Positions 16,272 to 24,838 are shown, numbered from the stretch's first letter. The stretch is 64,000 bases of DNA from Pectobacterium betavasculorum (GCF_000749845.1 NZ_JQHM01000001.1:1426001-1490000); one strand, 5' to 3'. Translations and numbers: made by a program. Notes: generated by a model not told the origin, from the letters alone.

Positions 16272-16401
16272 TCGTTATCCACCTTGTTTTATTTGCTGTT
16301 TGTAATCTTGCAATTAACTACTCATTAAAAACCATTAATAAGCTCAAGTATTTATACAGACGTAGGTTAGATATTATGTGGCATTCTAATATCAATCATT
16401 T

Positions 16402-16794
16402 TTAATACTTCATCACGACTGCTGCTAATTTTTCCGCTGTTTGTGGGGTTAACCCGCTATTCAACTGAGCAACGATGAGGCCGTTCTTCGATTGGTAAAG
16501 GTAAGGGCCTGCAAAGGCTTTGAGTGCATCAAAGTAGGCATAAATCGCATCACAGTATTCTTTCTTCTCACAGATAAAGACTTGTCCACCTTTGGGGGAA
16601 ACTTCTGAAAGAACAAAAGTAACATGCTCTTTGTAGCTGTTAGGTACAGGCGTTTTTACACTGCGATCTGGCGTTTGAATATCAGTGACCGTGACACCTG
16701 TTTGCTGGAACTGCTCCATAATGCTCTGTGTCGTAATAGCCTTATCGCCACAACCTGCCAAAAGAAATACAAATGGTATTAATAGCTTGTGCAT
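16402..16794 (-). CDS. Moron lipoprotein
   Basis: Starting at ATG 16794 (AAGGA about 9 bases upstream), the 130-residue protein has a signal peptide ending in LLAGC, a clear lipobox with Cys around residue 16. The mature part contains two further cysteines (FICEKKEYCDAIYAYF), likely a disulfide, and ends KLAAVVMKY. The residue after the lipid Cys is Gly, so outer-membrane sorting is expected. I do not recognise a family. Prophage lipoproteins in such positions often alter the envelope or block superinfection; that is inference. It follows the ORF6C-like gene by about 11 bases. Confidence 0.72.
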   Translation of the reverse strand: MHKLLIPFVFLLAGCGDKAITTQSIMEQFQQTGVTVTDIQTPDRSVKTPVPNSYKEHVTFVLSEVSPKGGQVFICEKKEYCDAIYAYFDALKAFAGPYLYQSKNGLIVAQLNSGLTPQTAEKLAAVVMKY

Positions 16795-16805
16795 AACCAA
16801 TATCC

Positions 16806-17390
16806 TTATCTAAATAAAAAAGATGTAAAAAATCCTAAAAAGAAAATACCGATAAATACTTTAGGGTGAGCTTTTATAAGTTCTTGCCAATCCACTGCTT
16901 TGGGCTGTGTGGGGTTTGGCTGGCGTTGCCGCAATTCATCTCGGTCAAAATGGTCAAACGCCACTTGAAGTTGTTCACGGGATAAATCGTTGAGCGTTTT
17001 CGTACCAAATTTTTTCAGACAAAATCTATCGCGTTCTGTTGCGGTATCCACGGTTAATCGCAAGATTTCGCTGACTAATCGGCGGCACTCTTTTGCCAGC
17101 TTAGCCTCTGCCAGTCTATGTTGCAGATACGTCTCAGCTTTATGATATTTCTTGGTTGTAATGCCATTGATACTGTGAACATCAATATGGGCATGAACGG
17201 CTCGCCATAGATCTTTTTTAGGCTCGCCGCTGGCAGTAACAAGATCATCTAGCAATTGGTGCAGGCGATGGCGCTGAGCCGGAAGTAGCGACTCGTCATC
17301 TGTCAGGTTTTCACCTGAAGGGGAATGTATATTGATAATGTCTCTGGATGAGAACTGTCCCTGTGCAGTTCCATTAAACTCCTGCCGCAT
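16806..17390 (-). CDS. ORF6C-like protein with C-terminal membrane anchor
   Basis: The 194-residue protein has three parts. The first 20 residues contain FNGTAQGQFSSRDIIN, a motif also at the end of the neighbouring repressor. Residues about 38-95 resemble the ORF6C domain of phage antirepressor-type proteins (KKDLWRAVHAHIDVHS, then KKYHKAETYLQHRL). The last 25 residues are a hydrophobic helix with VFIGIFFLGFFTSFLFR, predicted as a tail anchor. The gene has a GGAG ribosome site and lies 35 bases after the repressor. An interaction with the repressor is suggested by the shared motif, but the function is unknown. Confidence 0.7.
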   Translation of the reverse strand: MRQEFNGTAQGQFSSRDIINIHSPSGENLTDDESLLPAQRHRLHQLLDDLVTASGEPKKDLWRAVHAHIDVHSINGITTKKYHKAETYLQHRLAEAKLAKECRRLVSEILRLTVDTATERDRFCLKKFGTKTLNDLSREQLQVAFDHFDRDELRQRQPNPTQPKAVDWQELIKAHPKVFIGIFFLGFFTSFLFR

Positions 17391-17425
17391 CCTATCTCCT
17401 TTATTATTACTGTGTGTTACTCGTT

Positions 17426-17857
17426 CTATTTATTTTTTTTATTACTGACCACACCGTTATTAATAATCTGATTACCGGCAAATTGACCACTGATATCACC
17501 ATTGAATATCTGACTTGAACTTGTCGGTTGGGGTGACGTACCTGCCGTTAATGCAGCCAAAACTGCAGCTTTCACTACTAATGGTGCATTTCTGTAATGC
17601 TGTATCAGTTCTGACTCATCTTTAGTGATGCGATTCTCAACAGATGGCGGGTTACTGCCAGTAAGAATGAATTGCACGTTTGCACCAGCCATTGCAAACA
17701 ACATCAAAACCTCACCGCCAGGTACGGCTATACCACGCTCGTACTTGCTCCACATTTCACGAGAAACCCCGCATATATCAGCCACCTCACCTTGTTTCAG
17801 CGATAAGCGGGAACGTTCAGATTTGATACGGGGCGCACAAAGAGAATCAAAGTTCAC
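17426..17857 (-). CDS. Phage repressor, Cro/CI-type helix-turn-helix
   Basis: The 143-residue protein starts with GTG at 17857, with GAGG 5 bases before it. Residues about 8-65 form an XRE helix-turn-helix (LSLKQGEVADICGVSREMWSKYERG). The middle is helical, and the end carries a serine-rich linker and the motif FNGDISGQFAGNQIINN. It diverges from the early operon in the position of the BcepMu repressor gp17. It would keep the prophage silent by binding the 85-base intergenic region. It has no peptidase domain, so RecA-dependent self-cleavage is not expected. Confidence 0.85.
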   Translation of the reverse strand: MNFDSLCAPRIKSERSRLSLKQGEVADICGVSREMWSKYERGIAVPGGEVLMLFAMAGANVQFILTGSNPPSVENRITKDESELIQHYRNAPLVVKAAVLAALTAGTSPQPTSSSQIFNGDISGQFAGNQIINNGVVSNKKNK

Positions 17858-17900
17858 AAAAACCTCATTGACAATGAGAACTAAAGTTCACATAATCTAT
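17849..17900 (+). promoter_or_regulatory. Early promoter and operator repeats between repressor and gp16-like gene
   Basis: TTGACA (17868-17873) and CATAAT (17891-17896) are 17 bases apart and read towards the early genes. The decamer AAAGTTCACA occurs twice as a direct repeat (17849-17858 and 17883-17892), 34 bases apart, on about the same face of the helix. The first copy covers the repressor's own start codon; the second overlaps the -10 box. A small inverted repeat CATTGACAATG lies on the -35 box. These are the best candidates for repressor and gp16-like binding sites. Confidence 0.65.
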
Positions 17901-17942
17901 CACGTATTCTACAAACATCATTGCATAACCGGAGGCCGTAGC

Positions 17943-18131
17943 ATGACACCCGAACAAGTTAAAAGCCGCTTGCAGCAACGCGGTATCACCATCACCCAAT
18001 GGGCGCAGGACAATGGTTACTCCCGCGAAGCGGTCTATCGCGTATTGAGCGGCATCACAAAAGCCAAGTACGGCCAGGCACATGAAATCGCCGTCAAACT
18101 CGGCCTTAAAACCACGGCCCGTGCCGCCTGA
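17943..18131 (+). CDS. BcepMu gp16-like helix-turn-helix regulator
   Basis: ATG 17943 follows a strong GGAGG. The 62-residue protein reads VKSRLQQRGITITQWAQDNG and then SREAVYRVLSGITKAKYGQAHEIAVKLGLK, matching the phage-associated BcepMu gp16 family. It is a small DNA-binding protein resembling Ner/Cro in role and is the first early gene, divergent from the repressor. It likely controls early transcription during lytic growth. Confidence 0.85.
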   Translation: MTPEQVKSRLQQRGITITQWAQDNGYSREAVYRVLSGITKAKYGQAHEIAVKLGLKTTARAA

Positions 18132-18183
18132 TATCTATCAGCCTGCGTAACAGATTATCACATATCGCAAAAAGGGGAATGAC

Positions 18184-18489
18184 ATGACTAAGGCAAATGT
18201 TTCCAGTGCAGGCGCACGCATCCTCCGCGTTCTCAAAGCCCTGCGTGGCCATACCCTGAACGGGGTATCAAACGGCGAACTGGCGGCGGCACTGGATGAT
18301 TCTCCGGCCAACGTTAACCGCGCCTTGAACACCCTTATTGAGGAAGGGCTGGCACAAAAACTGGATAACGGCAGATTCGCGCTTTCGATGCAGGCGCTAC
18401 AAATCGCACAAGCTCATGCGAACGAAATATCCCGTGCGCAAGACCGTATTAACGAAATGAATCAACGCCTGCTGGCTGGCAGTCGCTAA
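18184..18489 (+). CDS. Winged-helix (IclR-like) early regulator
   Basis: The 101-residue protein has a winged helix-turn-helix over residues 9-62 (RILRVLKALRGHTL, NGELAAALDDSPANVNRALNTLIEEGLAQKLDNGRFAL), like IclR-type N-terminal domains. A helical tail with EISRAQDRINEMNQRL may dimerise it. It lies early in the operon, 10 bases before the DUF3102 gene. A role as early regulator or transposition accessory protein is likely, but not shown. Confidence 0.7.
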   Translation: MTKANVSSAGARILRVLKALRGHTLNGVSNGELAAALDDSPANVNRALNTLIEEGLAQKLDNGRFALSMQALQIAQAHANEISRAQDRINEMNQRLLAGSR

Positions 18490-18498
18490 GGATAAGAA

Positions 18499-19407
18499 AT
18501 GGCACGCACCAAATCACAAACGGTTGAATTAGTAGAAGATGCCCCGTTAGCAGGCGATCTGAATGTGAAACTCAATGCTCTGACTGAGCACCGGATGCAA
18601 GTGATGGCTCAGTTCGGTGACGGCCTGCCGTATGAACGTGATCGCATCGTACACGAAACCAAGTTCTATATGGCGCAAAGTGCGGAAGCCATGCTGGAAG
18701 CGGGTAAACGGTTGGTTGTTCTCAAGGAATGTGAACCACACGGCGATCTAGTAGACATAATTGAAAACGATCTAGGGCTTCCATACCGCACAGCGGCAAG
18801 AATGATGCAAGCCTCAGCTAAATATTTGTCACCAGCACTGAAATCAAATATGCCAGCGCTGGCACATTTGGGTAAAACCAAACTGTTTGAGTTGGTAACA
18901 GAGAGTGACGATGACCTCATCGAACTGGCCGAAGGCGGAACAGTTGCTGGTATGACGCTGGATGACATTGATCGCATGACCAGCCGCGAACTAAAAGCCG
19001 CTCTCCGCGAAGCCCGCGAAACCAATACCGCCCAGCAACGCGTTTTGACCGACAAAAACCAAAAGATAGATGACCTGACCACCAAACTGGATAAGAAATC
19101 CCGTATTCAGCCACCGCCACCCGATCAGGAAGCCGAGAAACTGCGCAAAGAGGTTAGCGCTATTGCCTATGAAGCAGAAGCGGCTATCACCGTGCGTCTT
19201 CACAGCGCATTTTCGACCTTAACTACCTTCACATCCGATAACGATGTAGAGCCACCGTATGACTTTATGGCGGGTTTGGTGTGCCAGATAGAGCGGGCGT
19301 TACACCATATCCGCGAGGTTTTTGACCTGGAGGCAGCGCCTACCGGCAGCGAACGTCCGACATGGCTGGATGCACCGGAACCCCAGATTCCGCGTACCGA
19401 CGCATAA
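18499..19407 (+). CDS. DUF3102-like phage early protein
   Basis: The 302-residue protein has an N-terminal region resembling DUF3102: YMAQSAEAMLEAGKRLVVLKECEPHG, DLGLPYRTAARMMQASAKY and LGKTKLFELV. This resembles the helical DNA-binding part of ParB/KorB-type proteins. A coiled coil follows (residues about 155-205), then a proline stretch (QPPPPDQEAEK) and a helical end. It directly precedes the transposase, so a role in early replication or transposition control is plausible. The precise function is unknown. Confidence 0.7.
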   Translation: MARTKSQTVELVEDAPLAGDLNVKLNALTEHRMQVMAQFGDGLPYERDRIVHETKFYMAQSAEAMLEAGKRLVVLKECEPHGDLVDIIENDLGLPYRTAARMMQASAKYLSPALKSNMPALAHLGKTKLFELVTESDDDLIELAEGGTVAGMTLDDIDRMTSRELKAALREARETNTAQQRVLTDKNQKIDDLTTKLDKKSRIQPPPPDQEAEKLRKEVSAIAYEAEAAITVRLHSAFSTLTTFTSDNDVEPPYDFMAGLVCQIERALHHIREVFDLEAAPTGSERPTWLDAPEPQIPRTDA

Positions 19408-19416
19408 GGGGACGCC

Positions 19417-21195
19417 ATGAGTGCCGCCCTGACAGAACGATTAGTGGCTATAGCACGTGCAGCACGGCAGGCCGGACATGGTGAACGCGGTGCCATCTAT
19501 GACGCCGCCTGTATTGAGCTGGGGCTATCTCGCGCCACGTTGCTACGCAAGTTAAAGGAGGTTGCAGTGACTGACAAACGTAAAAAACGTGCCGATGCCG
19601 GACAAAGCGCCTTGACGCGGGATGAGGCCGCCATGATTTCCGCCACGCTCATGGAAGCAACCCGTAAAAACGGCAAACGTCTGTATTCCATCGCTGACGC
19701 AGTCGAAACACTACGGGCAAACGACATGATCGCTGCCGGGCGTATTGATGAAACCACGGGCGAATTTTATGCCCTGTCAGAGACCGCTATAAGCCGCGCT
19801 CTGCGCAATTATGGCCTGCATCCCGATCAGTTAAGCCAGCCTGCGCCCGTGACCGAGCTGGCCAGTCTGCACCCTAATCACGTGTGGGAAATCGACGCCT
19901 CACTTTGCACCCTTTATTACCTGAGCAACGGGCATAAGGGCTTACAGGTGATGGACAGCGCGAAGTTCTACAAGAACAAACCGGCCAATGTGGCACGTAT
20001 CGCCAGTGACCGCGTCTGGAGCTATGAAATCACAGACCACACCAGCGGCTGGATCTATGTCGAGTATGTGATGGGCGCTGAATCTGGCGAAAACCTGTGC
20101 TCTGTGCTCATCAACGCCTTGCAAGAGCGCGGCGGCGCGGACGTGCTGCACGGCGTGCCTAAGCTACTGTATCTCGACCCCGGTTCTGCCAACACCGCAA
20201 GCATGACAAAAAACCTGTGTCGTGCATTGGGTATCGATTTAAAGGCACATAAAGCCCATGCGGCACGCTCAACGGGCAGCGTTGAGAAGGCCCGCGACAT
20301 CATCGAACGCAAACTGGAACCGGGCCTGAAGTTCCAACCGGTTCATAGTCTGGAAGAGTTGAATGCGCTGGCTGTGAAATGGCGTTCTCACTTCAATGCT
20401 ACTGCTGTTCATAGCCGCCACGGACAGACCCGTACCGATATCTGGCTGAAAATCAATGCTGAACAGTTGGTGAAAGCGCCGTCTATTGAGGTTTGCCGCG
20501 AGCTGGCCGTCGCAACACCAGAAGAGCGCAAGGTCAAACCGAAGCTGCGCGTGTCGTTCCGTGGCATTGAATACGATGTGTCTACCGTACCCGGCGTGAT
20601 GGTCGGCGAGAAGTTGCTGATCACCCGTAATCCGTGGCGCACCGATGCCGCGCAAGTGGTGCTGACAGGTGAAGATGGCCACGACACCTTCTTCCTGATC
20701 GATGAAGTCACCAAAAATGAATTTGGCTTTGCCGACTCTGCTGCAGTGATTGGCGAAAACTACAAATCACATGCCGATACGCCAGCCCAAACCGCAGCGA
20801 AAGAAATTGAACAGTTAGTGACGGGAACGGATAACGCGACGGATGCAGCGGCAGCACGTAAAGCGAAGGCACTGCCGTTTGGCGGGAAACTTGATCCATA
20901 CAAACATATTGATGACACCACGTTACCTGCATTTATGCCGCGTCGTGGCACGGAATCTGATGTACGCAGCCCGCGCGTCGAACAGCGACCACTGACGCAA
21001 GTTGAAGCCGCTAAGGCGCTGCGTGAGCGGTTTGCAGCCCGTAACCAGACATGGACAGCAGGACACTTTCACCAGTTGGTTCAACTTTATCCCGATGGCG
21101 TGCCGGAAGAACAACTGGATGAGGCTGTCGATGCGCTGCTGATGCCGGTTTCCGACAATGTCATCAATATCGTCAATATCGTCAACGGGAATTAA
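19417..21195 (+). CDS. DDE transposase (Mu A-like)
   Basis: The 592-residue protein carries out integration and replicative transposition of the phage genome. An N-terminal helix-turn-helix (residues about 25-48) is followed by an rve/DDE core with candidate catalytic residues D160 (HVWEIDAS), D254 (LLYLDPGSAN) and E290 (STGSVEKARD). A beta-barrel domain follows at about 380-430, and the C-terminal tail (about 480-592) should contact the B ATPase. It has the BcepMu-type organisation and starts 9 bases after the previous gene. The end repeats at 25746-25801 are its likely binding sites. Confidence 0.93.
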   Translation: MSAALTERLVAIARAARQAGHGERGAIYDAACIELGLSRATLLRKLKEVAVTDKRKKRADAGQSALTRDEAAMISATLMEATRKNGKRLYSIADAVETLRANDMIAAGRIDETTGEFYALSETAISRALRNYGLHPDQLSQPAPVTELASLHPNHVWEIDASLCTLYYLSNGHKGLQVMDSAKFYKNKPANVARIASDRVWSYEITDHTSGWIYVEYVMGAESGENLCSVLINALQERGGADVLHGVPKLLYLDPGSANTASMTKNLCRALGIDLKAHKAHAARSTGSVEKARDIIERKLEPGLKFQPVHSLEELNALAVKWRSHFNATAVHSRHGQTRTDIWLKINAEQLVKAPSIEVCRELAVATPEERKVKPKLRVSFRGIEYDVSTVPGVMVGEKLLITRNPWRTDAAQVVLTGEDGHDTFFLIDEVTKNEFGFADSAAVIGENYKSHADTPAQTAAKEIEQLVTGTDNATDAAAARKAKALPFGGKLDPYKHIDDTTLPAFMPRRGTESDVRSPRVEQRPLTQVEAAKALRERFAARNQTWTAGHFHQLVQLYPDGVPEEQLDEAVDALLMPVSDNVINIVNIVNGN

Positions 21196-21204
21196 GGGGG
21201 AAAC

Positions 21205-22356
21205 ATGCTGGTACTGAAACAACAGTTAAAACAGGCACGGCTCTCGCAGGCCGTTGTCGCCAGACATATCGCTGTGTCAGAGGCCACGCTGGCACAGATT
21301 GTTAATCACGACCAGTGGCCACGCACCAACACCGGGGAAATTCGCCAGCGTCTGACAGCCTTTCTGTCGGCTAATGGCATTGAAACACAACGTAGTTTTG
21401 ATGCTGTGCAGGACGGCACATCCTGCACAGCAGATACAACAGACCTCACAACGGAGGAAAACATGTTACTCAAAAAACAGGTGTTATTTCCAGCAACAAA
21501 AAAGGCATTCGGATTGTTCCGTGACCCGTTTGCCGATGACGCCATGCAGGGCGCGGAAGACGTTTTTACTACGCCGGATAGCCGCTATGTGCGTGAGTCA
21601 CTGTATCAGACCGCAAAACATGGCGGGCTGATGGCGGTCATTGGTGAATCTGGGGCGGGAAAATCTACGCTGCGCCGCGACCTTATCGAACGCATCAATC
21701 GCGAGAACGCGCCCGTTATCGTCATTGAGCCATATGTGATTGCGATGGAGGACAACGACGTTAAAGGTAAGACGCTAAAAGCCGCCGCGATTGCCGAAGC
21801 GATCATCAACACCATCGCCCCGCTGGAAGGCGTGAAACGGTCGCAAGAAGCACGCTATCGCCAACTACATCGTGTACTAAAAGACAGCAGCAATGCGGGC
21901 TACAGTCACGTTCTGGTGATTGAAGAGGCGCATAGCCTGCCAATCCCCACGCTGAAACATTTGAAGCGATTTTACGAGCTGGAAAGCGGGTTTAAGAAGT
22001 TGCTGTCTATTGTCCTGATCGGCCAGCCAGAGCTAGCCGTCAAGTTAAGCGAACGCAATATGGAGGTACGCGAGGTTGTCCAGCGCTGTGAAATCGTCGA
22101 ACTGCTGCCACTGGATAACAGTCTCGAAGCGTTTCTGACATTCAAAGTTGAGCGCACAGGCAAGAAACTAACCGACATTATGGACGGCAGCGCGATTGAA
22201 GCTATACGTGGGCGTCTCAGTAGCAATCTCGGTGGCAGAAAGAACGTCAGCCTATTGTACCCGCTGGCCGTTTCCAATCTGGTGATCGCGGCAATGAATC
22301 TGGCCGCTGATATTGGTGTGTCGGTGGTTAATGCTGATGTGGTTAAGGGGGTTTAA
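21205..22356 (+). CDS. Transposition target-selection ATPase (Mu B-like)
   Basis: The 383-residue protein has an N-terminal Cro-type helix-turn-helix (residues 1-55, KQARLSQAVVARHIAVSEATLAQI). An AAA ATPase domain follows with Walker A GESGAGKST at 147-155 and Walker B HVLVIEEAH at about 235-243. Like MuB and ExeA-type ATPases, it would bind target DNA, activate the transposase and give target immunity. It lies 9 bases after the transposase gene. Confidence 0.92.
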   Translation: MLVLKQQLKQARLSQAVVARHIAVSEATLAQIVNHDQWPRTNTGEIRQRLTAFLSANGIETQRSFDAVQDGTSCTADTTDLTTEENMLLKKQVLFPATKKAFGLFRDPFADDAMQGAEDVFTTPDSRYVRESLYQTAKHGGLMAVIGESGAGKSTLRRDLIERINRENAPVIVIEPYVIAMEDNDVKGKTLKAAAIAEAIINTIAPLEGVKRSQEARYRQLHRVLKDSSNAGYSHVLVIEEAHSLPIPTLKHLKRFYELESGFKKLLSIVLIGQPELAVKLSERNMEVREVVQRCEIVELLPLDNSLEAFLTFKVERTGKKLTDIMDGSAIEAIRGRLSSNLGGRKNVSLLYPLAVSNLVIAAMNLAADIGVSVVNADVVKGV

Positions 22357-22358
22357 CG

Positions 22359-22616
22359 GTGGCCAAAATCATTATTTCTGTACAACAACTGCCTGCTGCA
22401 CTGGTAAAGGAGGATCAGGAACTCAGCCAGTCTATTAACGTTTCAATTGAAAATGAAACAGGTGACATCGTCGTGACACAGCTGCTGGCAACGATGATTA
22501 AAGATGAGATGGCTAACGCAATTAAGGGAGCTAATACAAAACTGATAAAACATCTTAATGCGGCAGGAATGACCTTCACCAGCCAAATGATGCGTAATCA
22601 CAGGGATCTACACTAA
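22359..22616 (+). CDS. Small early phage protein, unknown
   Basis: An 85-residue frame from GTG 22359, with a GGGGG ribosome site inside the end of the B-like gene. The protein has a mix of short beta and helical stretches (AKIIISVQQLPAALVKEDQE; EMANAIKGANTKLIKHL) and no recognisable motif. It is the next gene after the transposition pair, so it belongs to the early operon. I do not recognise it. Confidence 0.6.
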   Translation: MAKIIISVQQLPAALVKEDQELSQSINVSIENETGDIVVTQLLATMIKDEMANAIKGANTKLIKHLNAAGMTFTSQMMRNHRDLH

Positions 22617-22646
22617 ACAACGCACCTATATTCTGAGGACTGAAAT

Positions 22647-22916
22647 ATGACGTCTGTTTTGAATATTGATGAGCAATTATCCAATGTACAAGCCGTCATG
22701 ACGGCGTTACGCGCCATGAATGCTACGGTTCACAGTGTAATGCTCAAGGGGAGTCAACCGGTTATCCGTATTGCCAGAAATGGCCACTGTGCAAAATTGA
22801 TTGAAAACGGCGTGGCGCGTTATGTGCTGAACGGTGTGAATAACAATGGTCGATTCCGACAAGGGGAATTTGAGCAGCATGGGTGCCGTATTATCTGGTC
22901 TGAGTCATTACATTGA
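22647..22916 (+). CDS. Small early phage protein, unknown
   Basis: This 89-residue protein has a helical N-terminus and a beta-rich end (VHSVMLKGSQPVIRIARN; RYVLNGVNNNGRFRQGEFEQHGCRIIWSE). It looks like the small semi-basic proteins found between B and DUF3164 in Mu-like phages. The gene is preceded by a TGAGGAC ribosome site. No function can be assigned. Confidence 0.6.
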   Translation: MTSVLNIDEQLSNVQAVMTALRAMNATVHSVMLKGSQPVIRIARNGHCAKLIENGVARYVLNGVNNNGRFRQGEFEQHGCRIIWSESLH

Positions 22917-22928
22917 GGGGAAATAAAC

Positions 22929-23537
22929 GTGGAAATTAATAAAGCTGAATATATGACTGACCGCAAAGGGCGACTGGTTCCCGTTAATCAGGTCTCGGAC
23001 TATGACTTGGCAATGGATACGTTTGTAAAAGAGCAAGTCGCTGCGGCAAAGATTAAAAGCGCAGAATTGCTGGCGTTCAAGAACTGCGCGTTCAATGAAT
23101 GTTATGCCTGGTTGGATCTGGTCGCAGAGAAGTACGGGCGCACACGTGGAGGCGCTAAGGGTAATATCACATTCAGTAGTTATGATGGTAGCCAGCAAAT
23201 TCGTATTGCGGTGCAAGACTCTCTGACGTTCGGGCCTGAGCTACAAATAGCCAAAGACCTAATTGATGAGTGCGTTACCGAGTGGTCGCAGGATGCCAAT
23301 GACAATCTCCGTGCGTTAATTACGGATGCATTTTCCGTTGATAAAGAGGGGCAACTAAATACGGGGCGAATCCTATCCTTACGCCGGATTAAGATCGCAG
23401 ATGAACGCTGGGTTAAAGCAATGGAGGCAATTTCTGAATCATTGCAAGTCGCTGTATCGAAAACCTATATCAACTTCAGGGAAAAAGACGAATCGGGGAA
23501 ATTAGTTAATATCCCGTTAGATATCGCCGCCATTTAA
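22929..23537 (+). CDS. DUF3164-family early protein
   Basis: The 202-residue protein starts at GTG 22929 with GAGGGG before it. It carries the family pattern: YMTDRKGRLVPVNQV, CYAWLDLVAEKYGRTRGGAKGN, TFSSYDGSQQIRIAVQDSL and the LSLRRIKIADERWVKAMEAISES end. DUF3164 members are widespread in the early regions of Mu-like phages. Their role is unknown; a part in replication or host takeover is presumed from position. Confidence 0.85.
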   Translation: MEINKAEYMTDRKGRLVPVNQVSDYDLAMDTFVKEQVAAAKIKSAELLAFKNCAFNECYAWLDLVAEKYGRTRGGAKGNITFSSYDGSQQIRIAVQDSLTFGPELQIAKDLIDECVTEWSQDANDNLRALITDAFSVDKEGQLNTGRILSLRRIKIADERWVKAMEAISESLQVAVSKTYINFREKDESGKLVNIPLDIAAI

Positions 23538-23626
23538 TTATTAAAAAATGAAATTGCTTTTATTTCGGCGTCAACGCCGGGGAATCCTGCACGCGTAATT
23601 CAGCATAACCACTATTTGGAGAGCAC

Positions 23627-23926
23627 ATGATTAAAGGTATTGCACACAATCGCTCAACGCTGTACCGCATGGCGTTAAAGCACTTTGGCCCTGAGTCTCA
23701 GACGCTAAAACTTATCGAAGAAGCAGCGGAGTTAGGTGCTGCCGCATCACGTAACCTGAACGGCCTCGGTAACGAGGTCGCTTTAGCGGAGGAAATGGCC
23801 GACGTCGAGATCATGATCGAACAGTTCCGCCTGAATGGCATGGATAAATTAATCGAACTGGCTAAACACAATAAATTAAAACGACTGGCTGAAAGGCTGG
23901 AGGTGGAATATGTCGGCGACAAATAA
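23627..23926 (+). CDS. MazG-like all-alpha NTP pyrophosphohydrolase
   Basis: The 99-residue helical protein has the metal-binding pattern of the MazG-like family: KLIEEAAELGAAASR, then EEMADVEIMIEQF, with paired Glu and an Asp on consecutive helices. Members hydrolyse non-canonical nucleotides, and some phage copies change alarmone or nucleotide pools. It overlaps the start of the DUF2786 gene by 17 bases. A gap of about 90 bases, with a small CGGCGT/ACGCCG hairpin, separates it from DUF3164. Confidence 0.78.
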   Translation: MIKGIAHNRSTLYRMALKHFGPESQTLKLIEEAAELGAAASRNLNGLGNEVALAEEMADVEIMIEQFRLNGMDKLIELAKHNKLKRLAERLEVEYVGDK

Positions 23927-24638
23927 AGAAAAGCATCTACAGAAACTGAAGAAACTACTGAATCTTGCTCGTCGCACGACAAATCCTAATGAGGCAGCTA
24001 ATGCAATGAGCCAGGCTCAGGCGTTAATGCGTCAACATGGCCTGACTGACGCTGATGTCGATCTAATGAAGATCAACGAATCCGGCAGTAAGTCGGCTCC
24101 ATCCCATGCGCAAAAAGTCCCTAAGTATATGGGATGGTTGGCTCAGGTTATTTGCGAGACATTTGGTGTTAAATGCTACCACTCATTTCAACGCAGTTAT
24201 CTCAGTAATAGCCAACGCAGCGTTATTTTCTACGGCCCAAATGAACGCCCACAAGTTGCAGCGTATGCGTTCGATGTCCTATCTCGTCAAATGATGAAAG
24301 CACGGAAAGAATTTACTTCAGGCCAGCGCAAAAATATTAAACCCAGTACAAAAGTAGCCAGAGCTGACATGTTCTGTGAGGGATGGGTTCAGGGCGTCTA
24401 TCAAGTGCTCGACAAATTTGTTATTTCAAGAACCGAAGCGACGTTGATTGAAGCCTATCACCATAAATTGCAACAAGACGGAGGGATTAAGTCGGGCGAT
24501 CTGCGGGATGCAAAAAATGCTCGTGGTACTGATGTGGCAAAAGAAGTTGGCTATCAGGCGGGCAAGAACGCCAGTCTACACCATGCGGTCAATGGCTCAG
24601 GCCAAGCTGATATAGCAAGAATTGGGAGGGCTGGGTAA
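23910..24638 (+). CDS. DUF2786-family early protein
   Basis: The 242-residue protein starts with a DUF2786 domain (residues about 5-45: HLQKLKKLLNLARRTTNPNE, AMSQAQALMRQHGLTDADVD). A second conserved region of DUF7168 type follows (WLAQVICETFGVKCY; VIFYGPNERPQVAAYAFDVL). It occurs in the early operons of several Mu-like phages. The function is unknown. The start overlaps the MazG-like gene, and the stop overlaps the next start (TAATG). Confidence 0.82.
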   Translation: MSATNKEKHLQKLKKLLNLARRTTNPNEAANAMSQAQALMRQHGLTDADVDLMKINESGSKSAPSHAQKVPKYMGWLAQVICETFGVKCYHSFQRSYLSNSQRSVIFYGPNERPQVAAYAFDVLSRQMMKARKEFTSGQRKNIKPSTKVARADMFCEGWVQGVYQVLDKFVISRTEATLIEAYHHKLQQDGGIKSGDLRDAKNARGTDVAKEVGYQAGKNASLHHAVNGSGQADIARIGRAG

Positions 24639-24838
24639 TGGTTATCGGTTTCGTGTTACTGGTATCGGCCTGCGGCACTGATTTCTGCGATGCCATGCCT
24701 GTTTCAGATGACATTTATCTGAACCAAGAGTCGTGCCAGTTAGTGTTGGATGCTATCCATGAACGCCGCCCTGAAGCCATCTTGCTGTGCGGCGAAGTCT
24801 GGCGGGAGGAAAGCGATGACAAAGAATCAACTGATTAA
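24638..24838 (+). CDS. Small cysteine-containing early protein
   Basis: The 66-residue frame from ATG 24638 overlaps the upstream stop and has GGGAGG 9 bases before it. It begins VIGFVLLVSACGTDFC, which looks like a short lipoprotein signal, but the segment before the cysteine is very short and lacks a basic residue. The rest is acidic, with two more cysteines. It overlaps GemA by 23 bases. It could be a soluble zinc-binding or disulfide protein; I cannot tell. Confidence 0.55.
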   Translation: MVIGFVLLVSACGTDFCDAMPVSDDIYLNQESCQLVLDAIHERRPEAILLCGEVWREESDDKESTD

